Shown here: positions 9,386-20,774 of the stretch, in pieces
Numbering within the stretch: position 1 is the first letter of the stretch
Layout: every line of letters starts with the position of its first letter
NCBI RefSeq assembly: GCF_963583255.1
Contig: NC_084819.1
Location: 13,050,471-13,114,470, forward strand
DNA: 64,000 nt
DNA from: Pyrus communis
Taxonomy: Eukaryota > Streptophyta > Magnoliopsida > Rosales > Rosaceae
Direction: 5' to 3'
The notes under the pieces: generated by a model
Told to the model about the DNA's origin: nothing
Database searches by the model: none
Seen by the model: only the letters and a program-made list of their open reading frames with translations
Position numbers and translations under genes: made by a program

Positions 9386-12183
9386 ACTCTCTTGAAATTG
9401 GTTATGGATGGGAGGGTGGAATAATATGAGAATATCTTCTCGTGGTATTTAGAAGGTGCTTTGTTTAACTTGCAAGCAAGCGTGGGCCCAAGTAAATTTT
9501 ATTTTCCTTTTGAGTTTTTAAAGTTTGTTTTAATTTGAATTTCATGATTCTAATTAATTTGTACCAAATAGTATCAAAGTTAGCTATATGCTCAAGTCCT
9601 AATTTAGCCATACATGTAAGGTGAATTTCCATAACTTTCTATGTTGTCGCGTAATGTATTTTTACAATTAGTATTATTTAACTCTAGGTTTCCAATTATG
9701 AGTTAATTCTGCAACAAATTATGTTTTGTTCATCTAAAATGTGCAAAAAATTATAAAATTTATTAGATAAAGTTGATATGAAAATGCTGACAATCAAATT
9801 AACTACTAACTAATTGTGGCTCAGTTAGTTTTTAGCATGATAATTCCTGAAAAATAATTTTAGTTAAAAAATATAATAATTTTGATGGTTGAATAACGCC
9901 CTGAATGTACCACATTAAGGGGGTGGTTGGATCCACCGACTCACAAAGTGGGTAACAATAAATAAATTTACCATCTAACTCTACAAACCTATCGTAACTA
10001 ACACGGTTGCAGCAGTATCTCCCATCTTCACGATGTGGGTCTTGCATCTGTGAAATTTTTTTCCCAACTGTACTTGCATCACCTCCAACCATATGACTAA
10101 CCTAAAAAGTTGTTGGCACGATAAGTTTTTTGACGCAACTGTTACAACCGCTACGTGATGTTATTGTCTGTGTATATTATTTTACGTGTTTCAAAATTAT
10201 TTGAGATTTTGCTCTTTTTAAGAAGTGTGTTTTATTACAAGTGTTTTTATTCGAAACATGTTGATGTTTTCATTCATATAATTCAAGTGCGTATTATTTT
10301 ATATATAGCAAGGATATAATTACATTTATAAACACCACACCAAAACCTCACTAGGGAGTTTTACAGCACAAACTAAAACAACTACCCATTACAATAAACC
10401 AACGAGCGACTTACTTAAAAAACACTTGAATGTGCTTACTAAATAAGTACTCCAATTTGTTTTTTCAATGCTTCTAAGATTTAGAAATATTTTTACAAAG
10501 TTTTTTTTCAAACATAGTCAGAACGTCTTTCGTAATCCAAAAATACTTCTAGTCATTCAAAAAACAATTAGAAACATGTATTTAGGATAATCCCTTCATT
10601 TCTACTTGCTCTACCTAAATTTGTATAAATTAAAATCGTCTGCCACTCAAATTACAACGCGTGAGACGGTGGAATAGTCAGACCATAATACATATTGGTT
10701 GTTAGTTTCTACCATCCATACCCATAAAGGATAATTAGAATTGTACAGGAAAATAAATAGGGAGAGTCTCTGGATTAACCTAACCCAATAAAAATCTCAA
10801 CCAAGTCATTAACTAAATGAGCGAAATTTCCTTAAATACAAAGCCAAAAAAAAAAAAAAAAAAAAAAGATGGTGATGGTGATGCTTTTGTAGCTTAGGAT
10901 TCCTTCCCAAAACTCATGAAAAATAGAGGGAAAGGTTAGGATTTGGTAACCTTGCAATCCAAATCCAATGCGATATGATAAATTAGTTCAGAAATAACCA
11001 AACGAGATCGCGGTTTTGAGGGAAAAGCGGGGACCTCGTCCTTTGGGAGTGCATGGTTTTCATCATCAAAATTAGGTTTGTAGCTTTTGGGATTGCAAGA
11101 TTTCAACTCCACCTTCCTTCCATGTAACTAACGTGAAGATAACGGTCCAATCCTTAATCATTAGGGTTCTTTTTCTTGTTTCCACCCACCCTAATTTTCT
11201 CCCTCTTAATCTGGATTAGAAAGTGTGCACACTCTTTGACATTCACATTATGTTGATTTGCTAACCACCCAATAGCGGAACTAGAAATTTTTTACCAGTT
11301 GGACTAGCTTAAAAATTTAAATCTTTATAAATAAAGAAACTTGATACCTTATTTTTCATAGTATCAGCTAGCTTAAAAAAATTCACAAGGTGAGTAAAAA
11401 ATTTTTGTAATTAAACAAATACGTGTTAAAATTAAACAAATCCAAACTTGTATATGTACAAAAAGTGATGAGAAAAATAACGTAAGAAAAAGAGATGGTT
11501 TGCAAACTGTATTATATAATTTTATATAGTTAAACCTAGAGAATTCGAATTAGTGACTAAATATTTGGTGGGCTACATTCGAAAATCAATCAAAATTACA
11601 TGTAAAATTTTATTTTTCACCGCAAGATACCTAGGCTATAGCCCAGGGCAGCCCTTAACTTGGCTCCGCCAGTGTAACCACCTATTAAACGTGGGGTCTG
11701 TTTTACTAATTCAAGGACTTGGGGCGTGCTTAATTTGACTTTCATATGAGGTAACAATGAATCACTCGCTAACACCACACTCGACTCATCCATAAAACAA
11801 ATAATCACTTTAATGCTCTGCTTAGTTACAATTCCATGCTACTAGGCTCGGCGATAAGAAAGTGTACACTTAGTTTTTACTTTGTTGAAAGAGATTCTTA
11901 GTTCAATCTCATCAACAACATTAATTTGGATATAAAAAATAAAATAAAAAGTAAGAATGAGGCAACATATCTCGTAGACGAGAAATTTTTTCATAAAACG
12001 GTATTAACACCACTGTGACAATCCAGGCCCTGATTTTATGCAAAAGTCCCTCCAAATTGTCATATATTAGTAGCCAGGAATGCCACAATAACCATTACCC
12101 GCTTCCATCTATATTCGCAATTTCTTATCCTCGTTGATGTACAAAGCCCCCCACATATGGATACCATAGAAAACTTATATGTC
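9386..12183. other. Repeat-rich spacer, no convincing gene
   Basis: Contains a poly(A) run (10846-10867) and a possible transposon with gcggaactag near 11275 and the related inverted ctccgccag near 11666. A minus-strand open frame at 9832-10092 resembles no family I recognise and has no clear splice context. Nothing here supports a confident coding call. Confidence 0.4.
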
Positions 12184-12195
12184 AAATGGTAGAAT

Positions 12196-12366
12196 CCTTG
12201 TCACTTAGTACTACAGTCTAGTGATATTCCTCTTCACTTGTAAGTGAAAGGATTTAGGTTCGATTATCGCCAAAGGCGAATTTGAATTATATTATTACTA
12301 GCTCATTGTGAGGCTAAGTCATCCCCTCCCCCTTAGTGTGGATAATATTTTTTATTCAAAAAAAAA
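12196..12366 (+). mobile_element. Complete tRNA-derived SINE
   Basis: Flanked by a perfect 12-bp target duplication, aaatggtagaat (12184-12195 and 12367-12378). It has an RNA polymerase III box B-like ggttcgattat at 12257-12267 and ends in ggataatattttttattc plus an A tail. The 3' body recurs in the SINE at 4428-4832. About 170 bp, non-coding. Confidence 0.88.
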
Positions 12367-13469
12367 AAATGGTAGAATACTTCACTTCTACACCTAGGAC
12401 AAATGTTCAGTTGGAACTTGGAAAAATAAAAATAATATACAATTATTCCATTGGAAATATTACCAACCTCATCAAGAATTTCATCAAATCTTCAATATTA
12501 AGAATCAGAAGAGCATCTTCAAATAAGATGTCAAAAGTGCTAAGTAGATATTTAAGAGTAAATATATATATAAAAAAAAAAAGCAACAAAATTTTCTCGA
12601 ACCGATGCTTCATTCCTGTCGTGGAATAGCGTCTAGGCACTTGTTGTCTAATTTGACGTTGCTGTCAAATTGAGCTTAATTTTGGGTTTTTAATAAACGT
12701 GCTCTCATTTAATATTAAAACTTTGGGCTAACTGTAAGAATATGATTGCCTATCTTTTTTTTGTCAAACGATAAATTTAGTTAGATTAGATGTTAAATTA
12801 CTCACTGACATGATTTGAACTCACACCGTCATGTAAGAGTACAACATTTTTCCACCACTGCGGTAAAATGCCACTTACTTAATATTTATTAGTGCAATAA
12901 ATACAACTCAAAAGGAGATGAAAATCAAATTGTATTTAACATATCAGTTGAAACAAAAAATTGTACAAGACGTTAAATTGCCAGATAAATCATTATATTC
13001 AAATTTTAAGTGTCCTTTAGTTTTGAAAATGAATGAACTAAACGTCAGAGAATATGGTTAGAAAGATCATCGGCTCATATAGTAATTATGAGAGGTGAAA
13101 CGACGTACAAAACAAAATATAAACAAACAATGTACAGAGGACACAAACTCGCATGGAGAGGGGAATATTGTAAAGGGGTTTTGCATATTCTTCGTCATGA
13201 TTTTGTCCCCAATGCCAAGTTGCCAACCATCATGTCTCATGTCACACAAATACAATCATCCATCTCCAGCTCCAGATTCAACACCCTTCTCACGAATCTT
13301 CATCGGACTTTCGTTTATGAATTTAAATGTCTTATTAACAAGGCTGCCAATTGCAACCCTACCCAGAATACTCCTACCCTGGCTTGCAATCTATATCAAC
13401 TAACCTTTCTTGTTTTCTATTGTTCGGGCATGTTACTCCATAATTAATTTTCCTTTTTTTGGTTATTGC

Positions 13470-13900
13470 GATATCTATTAACAGCTGTTAGTCAATTATG
13501 TGCATGTGAGCGATTAATATCAACGGCCATCCAATTGTTTATGTGCTTGTAAGTGATTAACATTAGAGGGTTGAATATATCCATCTATGTGCGTGTAGGT
13601 GATTTAGGTGATTTAACGGGCAGCTCGTATACTATACAACTCTATAAATTCAAAGTAATCAAATCTAACAAATTAGTCTTAGAGCATCTCTAATGGAGTA
13701 GGCAAATGAGCAGTCAACCCCATTTTGATGATTTGCATTGGCAAAAACATGCTCTGGTAGTATTTACGTGCGAGTAAATGATTAATATCAACGACTGACA
13801 GTTATTTACGTGCGTGTAAGTGACGAACATCAACCGTTGGTAGTCATTCATGTGCTTGTAAGCGACTTAATTAATGCACACATGTGTGTAACAACTCTAG
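13470..13900. repeat. Degenerate direct repeats
   Basis: Diverged copies of a unit resembling tgtgcttgtaagtgattaac followed by atcaacggc/ttg occur at least five times (near 13498, 13540, 13585, 13767, 13812 and 13850). A fragment of another repeat (agagcatctctaatggagta, near 13681) lies between them. Origin unknown. Confidence 0.5.
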
Positions 13901-16500
13901 AATTTTAAAGTCATCAAATCAAACAAAGTGATAGGTAGGTTGGATATGTAGAGATTTGATTGACTGTAATATCAGAGTTAGGAATAGTGAGCCTTCTATA
14001 AAACTAATTTTGGAGGATTAGTCAATTAATCATGAGATGAGGCTCACTACTTATCAATAATTAACAAACTACTTTTACAAAACAATAATAATAAACAAAC
14101 TGCCTAAGTGATCCTCCTCCATGAAAGTCCTCACATAGCTCGATCGATCTCTCCATGCCCATTTGCCTATTTTTATCAACCATCAATATATGGTAATTTT
14201 TAATATGCCAAAAATATAATCTAGAACAACAAGTGTCACTATATAATTAGTTGAAATTTTTTTTAATTGTATAAGAACACTTAGTGTTTCGAGCCGTATT
14301 TCCAGCACAATAAAAAATCTCTCCAATATATGAAAGTATGCATGCACGTGTTATGTGTCGAATGGAAATTTGGGACCATAAACTGAAGGATGATTCATCA
14401 ACTTTTGGAAGATGCCCTGTTGGGCCAATGGCTATGCAAAAAAGAAAAAACAACTTTATATTATCATCTTTGGAGTATAAATTAGAGGCCATTGCCCACT
14501 GGCCACGATGTTGTGTCGCTCGTTTAGTCATGGCTCTTATGTCAGGAAATCAGATCCGAGCTGGCCCAACGCAACTTCCACAATCATGGCTATATGGACC
14601 TTGTTCTTGATATCCAGATTTACTAACATACTTTGCTATGGATGTGGACTCTAGTTAATATTAAAAATATATTAGTTGCTTGTATTATACTTTATCAATT
14701 CCGAAATTTTCAAACACCTGTCAACTTCATACTTTCAAATATAAATTAAAGTATTCATTCTGAGGCACCCCTATCGAAACACAATAGTTTATTTTCAACT
14801 TGGAGAGACCAATCACAATACAACACATGTCAACATCATAATAAAACTCTTAGAGTCACACATCGATCGCGGACGAAAGCGTGCGACTCTCCTCAACTAT
14901 AAAAATGTAGGAGACCATTCTCTTACAGTTAATCCCTAATGTCATTATTGTACTCAAATCATTATTAGAACTTACTAATGATGATTATGCTTAAACCATT
15001 GTACTATGTAAACTCCAAATTATTAACGAGGACTCCTCTACCCTCGTGAAAGTAGCCCAACTTAGGGTAAACCATGTCTATCTTGTGTTTGCTTCCATAT
15101 ATTTATCTCTTTACGTATTATCCCCACTTAGTGACCATAACAACTTTGCGAATATCACAAACTTAACACTTTACGTTGTTATAAAGTCTCATTGTTTTTG
15201 TGCATCAACATTAGTATTGTGGTACAAGTAGATAGTAAAAATAGTATTACTAATGTTAATTAAGCCTAACGTTCAGTGAGTTTAGTACTTAATCCCGAAC
15301 CTTTCCCTGCTCCACCTAGCATGGGGTCTTTTCATATGTGATCTAGCAACGATACAGCTTCAATTGCAGTTATCTCATGTCATGCACATCTTTGGACTAG
15401 AGATTGAATCTATTCATAGAAATTAGACTCAATTTGATCCGATTCAATCTATGGTTATTGGCCAATTAAATTCAAGCCAAACTAAATTGGACCGGTTACT
15501 TTATATTTATTTTTCACATGTCTCATTCTGAGTGGATGATTCTATACTCGTTTACATAATTAATTTTGAAAATTCTTGGACTTTCTTTTTCTGTTTCCAA
15601 GTTTTAACCAAGGTGTTTAGTTGTTGGAAATATTTACTCTTGTTTTTATCTTGAGGAAATGACATCGGGTTATATGATAAGAGAAATCGAACGAATTCCT
15701 CACACTAGAATCTGCTAGCAACCCTTGAATTTACTAGAAATATAAAGAGAAAACTCATGTTTATTGAATAATAGTCGATACGATTACAAACTAAATGTCA
15801 AGATGACCTATTTATAATGTAACATAACCCTAGAAACCGAATTAAATATAGTAAACATCATAATTCGCTAAAATTCGAATTAAATATAACAAGAAGTCTT
15901 GTAGATACCGTCGTTCTCTTCGAATCCGTATATTACGGGCCCAACTGAATATGAGAAACCAGAATTGCGTCAATTTGGACAACACAAGGTCCAAAACTGC
16001 CACTTTTGGGATATAGCAACAACAAATAACCTATTGACATGTGAATTACTAATTTTTCAATCACTTTTGTTTATTTTTTGATGCTTCCTTCTTTTAATTT
16101 TATTGCACGTGAAATAATTAATTTCTATCATCCATCATAATATTTCACTTTTGTGATTTCGAATCCGAAACCACCTTATAGGGAAGAAAAAAAATCAAAT
16201 GGGCATGAACCTGGACAGACCCAACATGACTAAATCGAACCAAGCTTACCAAACCGAGTCTTTCTTGAAATAGTTTAATTTAGCTTCGTTGATAATATGC
16301 AATTTAGTTCGACCGATCAAATTGAACCGAAGCGAACCAATCCGAAGATGCTTACTATATCCCAATACTCAAAAGAATGCATTTGCAATTCAGTGTAAAA
16401 TAAGGGGTAAAACAGTAAATCAGGACAAAAGATGGAAGAAAGCCCCACCACTAGAACAGGAATGGCACAGGACAACTGGATCCACAAGAGGCCCAGATCA
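13901..16500. other. Spacer upstream of actin, no gene recognised
   Basis: AT-rich DNA without a family-like reading frame. About 15640-16030 contains runs (tgttggaaatatttactctt, then cctatttataatgtaacata in reverse sense) that could be remains of an LTR retroelement, but I find no matching ends or target duplication. The last part forms the distal actin promoter. Confidence 0.35.
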
Positions 16501-16520
16501 AAGTGACGCGTCGCGTGGAC

Positions 16521-16530
16521 CGTATTTAAA
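16521..16530 (+). promoter_or_regulatory. Candidate actin TATA box
   Basis: The sequence cgtatttaaa lies about 880 bp upstream of the actin ATG. Plant actins have a long intron in the 5'UTR. Here a leader exon ending at ggaaacag (to 16822, followed by gtgaat) and an acceptor ttgcttgcag ending at 17402 fit that pattern, so the distance is reasonable. The exact transcription start cannot be seen. Confidence 0.4.
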
Positions 16531-16828
16531 GTCTCTTCCTGCAAAAGGACCAACGGTGGGGATTCGATTCAGACCGAATTTGCAGTGCATTTAATTTCGG
16601 GGGCGGAGTTCCAAATTTCATTCGCATTTCATTTGGCTCGGCAAAATTTGTGGATTTCCAATTTTTGTTTTTCCGCTCGTTTTTTCGTGTCCGCCCGTCA
16701 CGCCCGTGCCTTTATTGTTTTTTGTTTCCATTTCGAACCAACACCCGAGGCCCTCAAGGCGGGTAGCAGCTCATCCGAACCTCAACCCCATAAACTCGCG
16801 TTTTCTAGGGTTTCGGAAACAGGTGAAT

Positions 16829-16831
<3 letters not shown>

Positions 16832-16863
<32 letters not shown>
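16832..16863. repeat. (CT)n microsatellite in the actin leader
   Basis: About 32 bp of CT repeats directly after the proposed leader-exon donor, so probably at the start of the leader intron. Pyrimidine tracts of this kind are common near 5' ends of plant housekeeping genes. Confidence 0.9.
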
Positions 16864-16865
<2 letters not shown>

Positions 16866-17412
16866 ATTTCGATCCCGTTGTAATCGTGTAATGTGCTCAA
16901 GATTTTCAAGATTTTGGTTCCATTTTTTGGTGGATTTTGCTGTTTGGTGGTCGATTTTGCTGCATTTGGTTTTTGGTTGTGATGTTTGATCGGTCTGTGT
17001 AAATTTTGGTAGATTTGTGCCTTGATCTGTTTGTTTGTAGGTGATGAGGGGTTTCCATTGCTGATTTTTAATTAATTTTTGAAAAAAATAAGGAGCCAAG
17101 AAATATATATGAATTATGTTTGGATTTCAGTCTATTGTTTATCTTTATGCTTTTTTTGTTTTTGGTTTTCTTATTTCGGAATTGGGTTGGTGTGGATTTG
17201 ATGTTGGCTTTTCGTGTTTGTTAACTTCAATCTCTGTTGTATGCACACCAATGGCAATCGGTGTCGATTTCTATGCAGCGTTTGTGTGAGACAAGTGATA
17301 AGTCCATTCAATGTGATGCATATTGTTTGAGTTTATGTGTTGGGGTGAATTTAGGTTTTGAAATTTATGTGGTGTGGATTTGTCCTGTTTATTTGCTTGC
17401 AGGAAGTAGAAG

Positions 17413-19640
17413 ATGGCGGAGAGCGAGGACATTCAGCCTCTTGTCTGTGATAATGGAACGGGAATGGTTAAGGTATGCGAAACAGATTTCCGTCCCAGCT
17501 TGTACAATGTATAACAGAATATCAATCTGTATGTATTTTAAGTGGTATGGATCTAAGGTGCAAGAAAGTGGACTTAGTTTGGTTGAAACATTGTTGTATA
17601 GGCTGGATTTGCTGGAGATGATGCTCCAAGAGCCGTGTTCCCTAGCATTGTTGGCCGCCCTCGTCACACTGGTGTTATGGTTGGTATGGGTCAGAAAGAT
17701 GCATATGTTGGGGATGAGGCTCAGTCCAAGCGTGGTATCTTAACCCTGAAATACCCAATTGAGCATGGAATTGTGAGCAATTGGGATGACATGGAGAAGA
17801 TTTGGCATCATACCTTCTATAATGAACTTCGTGTTGCTCCTGAAGAGCACCCAATTCTCCTCACTGAAGCACCTCTCAACCCTAAGGCAAATCGTGAGAA
17901 GATGACCCAGATCATGTTTGAGACCTTCAATGCTCCAGCTATGTACGTAGCCATCCAGGCCGTGCTTTCCCTCTATGCCAGTGGTCGTACTACTGGTAAG
18001 CTATTCAATCAGATTAGATATTGCACTAACTCTGTTCTTTATGAAATTGTTTTTATGTTGCATAAATTGGTTTGGCCTTGTCGATAAACAAGCATTTTAC
18101 GGTTCAGCCTAAAATTTTCAAAAGAAAAAAGGTATGATAGGCGACTATCTTTAAATGAGTTCACAGTAGATAATATGGGCATATGCAGTTTGTTTGGAAT
18201 ATATTATGAATGATTTTGAAATATCTGGGATATAGATTTATGGCTTATTTTTTGGTATGCCCTTGGAACTCTACTTCAATCTCACTTTGCCCCTTGAAAC
18301 TTAATTTGCGCTACTTTGCACCGTGGAACTCAATTTTTGCATCACTGTTATATTCCATTAGTTCTGTAAAAAACAAAAAAAAAAACTGTTAAGTTCACTT
18401 ATGTGACATGATTGGGTCCCACTTATTCCTGTTATAATTGCCACATGTACAAGATAATGTTAAAAACTATTTAATATTTTGAAGTTGTTTAAAGAAATTA
18501 AAAATCAGATTAATGAAATTGTTTGAAGAATAAGTGGTAGCCAATCATGCCACATAAGCAAACTTAACATTTTTTTTTGACAAACTAATGGAATATAGCA
18601 AGGTGATGCAAAAATTGAGTTCCAGCCATGCAAATTAAGTTTCAGGGGGCAAGGTGAGATTGAAGTAGAGTTCCAAGGGGCATGCCATAAAATAAGCCTA
18701 GTTTTATCTATGAGAATGATATTGGGTAAAAAGATCACTTTGGGTTTTCTTAGATCAGCCAATGCTTGTCGTAAAATTATGATATTTTGGGTTTGTGTTT
18801 GAATGGAACTCCAGATTGCTAGTGCTGAAGCCATTTCAACGATTCATGTTTTCTATGTGCTTGTGTGCAGGTATCGTTCTTGACTCTGGAGATGGTGTCA
18901 GCCATACAGTCCCTATTTATGAGGGGTATGCTCTTCCACACGCCATCTTGAGGCTTGACCTTGCAGGTCGTGATCTGACTGATGCCTTGATGAAAATTTT
19001 GACTGAGCGTGGCTATTCATTCACCACCACAGCAGAGCGTGAAATTGTGAGGGACATGAAGGAAAAGTTGGCGTACATTGCTCTTGACTATGAACAGGAA
19101 TTGGAAACTGCTAAAACCAGCTCTTCTGTTGAGAAGAGCTATGAGCTACCTGATGGTCAGGTGATCACCATTGGAGCGGAGCGTTTCCGGTGCCCAGAAG
19201 TCCTCTTCCAACCATCCATGATCGGAATGGAGGCTGCCGGTATTCATGAGACCACATACAATTCCATAATGAAATGCGATGTTGATATCAGGAAGGATTT
19301 GTATGGCAACATTGTTCTTAGTGGTGGTTCGACCATGTTCCCGGGAATTGCTGACAGAATGAGCAAGGAAATTACTGCATTGGCCCCAAGCAGCATGAAG
19401 ATCAAGGTGGTTGCCCCACCAGAGAGAAAGTACAGTGTCTGGATCGGAGGCTCCATCTTAGCTTCCCTCAGTACATTCCAGCAGGTTTGTTTCTTATTAC
19501 ATTTACTTTGTTTTCCTGTGCAAACTGCTCTGTCAAAAGATTCTTACTAGAAATCCGAATTCATTTGAGTGCAGATGTGGATTGCCAAAGCTGAGTACGA
19601 TGAATCCGGTCCCTCAATCGTGCACAGGAAATGCTTCTGA
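17413..19640 (+). CDS. Actin, complete
   Basis: Cytoskeletal actin of 377 residues, the exact family length. Coding exons are 17413-17472, 17602-17995, 18871-19484 and 19575-19640, all GT-AG and in frame. This is the classical plant actin arrangement: introns after codon 20, within Gly151 and near residue 356, plus a leader intron. Recognisable segments are [20 protein letters not shown] at the start, [40 protein letters not shown], and the end [12 protein letters not shown]. The nucleotide-binding loops DNGTGM and DSGDGVSH are intact. Intron 3 (17996-18870) contains a transposon-like inverted repeat. The 3' part from 18827 onward is duplicated at 51742, where only exons 3 and 4 survive. Highly conserved; the paralogue number cannot be given. 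Confidence 0.97.
18241..18699. mobile_element. Inverted-repeat (MITE-like) element in actin intron 3
   Basis: The left arm (tggcttattttttggtatgc, cttggaactctacttcaatc, tggaactcaatttttgcatc, atattccattagtt) is matched in reverse complement by the right arm (aactaatggaatat, gatgcaaaaattgagttcca, gattgaagtagagttccaag, ataaaataagcc). Arms are about 130 bp with small indels. It lies left of the duplication breakpoint and is absent from the second actin copy. Confidence 0.75.
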
Positions 19641-20774
19641 GAACAATCAAGGATAGGCGGAGGGATGATCATGGAAGGAAAATGCTGCTTGCATTCTTGT
19701 TCTCTGGTTTTGCTGTTATTTCGCTTTATATTACCTAAATGTCTGGACTATATGAGTTTGTAGGTTTACCGCTGGATTATTTGTAATTTTTCTGAATATG
19801 TTTTTATTCACAGCGATCATTTACTAATCCCTCTGCATCTGCAAGTTTTTTTTTGGTAGAATGTTGATTCTGGTTCATCTAATTTTTTTCCTGCCCATGA
19901 AATTTCTGACGTGCAAATGATGGCTATCATTGGTATTCTTCAATTCATTCGATGGAAATTATAATGATGTTCCAAAAATAAAAGGGAAATATGAACAACA
20001 TATGCTAACAGCAAATTGACATATTTTTAGTTGCAATGAAAAATAAAGACCAATCAGTGGTAAGAGTTTCCAGGTTGAGCATTTGGAAAATAAATTTTCA
20101 CACGTTTTATTAGCATTATTTATTTATGACTATTAAATTAAGGGGGTGTATTCAATTGAGACGTTGAGAGACTAATGGATTTATAAATTTATGGATTTTT
20201 ATGGAGTATTGATTTGTAGATATTCTATATAAAATTTTTATTTAATTCTTTCGAAATCGCATGGGGAGAGGTGGGAAAAATAAAAACATCTTCTTTTTTT
20301 AATTTTTTTTAATTTGATGATTGAAAACATTTTACTTTCAGTTGCCCAATAATTTTATTGTGCTCCAGTGTATGCTGTGAATCGAATGAATGAAAGCTTG
20401 ACTGCTTCCATGCGCGGCCAATAATACCAATAATTTATGTATTATATATATAAATTGTTTTTTTTAACAAAATGTATATGGTTTTTAAGCAACTGTCGAT
20501 AACCCCCAATTTGTTTACAATTAGGGCTTTGCAGAGAGGGGGGTAAATCAAAATTGGACTAGCAGGAAGGACTTGTTAAGACGTTGACGGGAACACTCTT
20601 GCCTGCCGAACCCTAACCAGACCTTCTTCCGACGATCAGCCAATAGAAATTTGGGATTCAGTAGTGCTGGTCCCAGTTGATACCACAGCTCGGGATGCTG
20701 GGCCACACTTTCCATTGCCTTATCCATGGAACCAAACAGACCCTTTGGATTTGATCCTGTAACAGCAGAGAAAC
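19641..20774. other. Actin 3' region and ALG10 upstream region
   Basis: Holds the actin 3'UTR and a repeat beginning ggtgtattcaattgag near 20154 that looks like one end of a MITE whose other half is present only in copy B. The stretch 20439-20711 includes tagggctttgcagag and other probable ALG10 leader or promoter sequence, and is missing from copy B. Confidence 0.5.

Noticed and set aside
9832..10092. Minus-strand 86-codon frame as a peptidase or retroelement gene
   Set aside because: No recognisable motif, no neighbouring exons, and repeat-rich surroundings.
12196..12366. tRNA gene
   Set aside because: A box B-like motif exists, but there is no cloverleaf or acceptor stem. The A tail and 12-bp target duplication identify a SINE.
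17237..18087. Longer open frames around the first actin exons
   Set aside because: They include intron sequence; the spliced model gives exactly 377 residues with classical intron positions.
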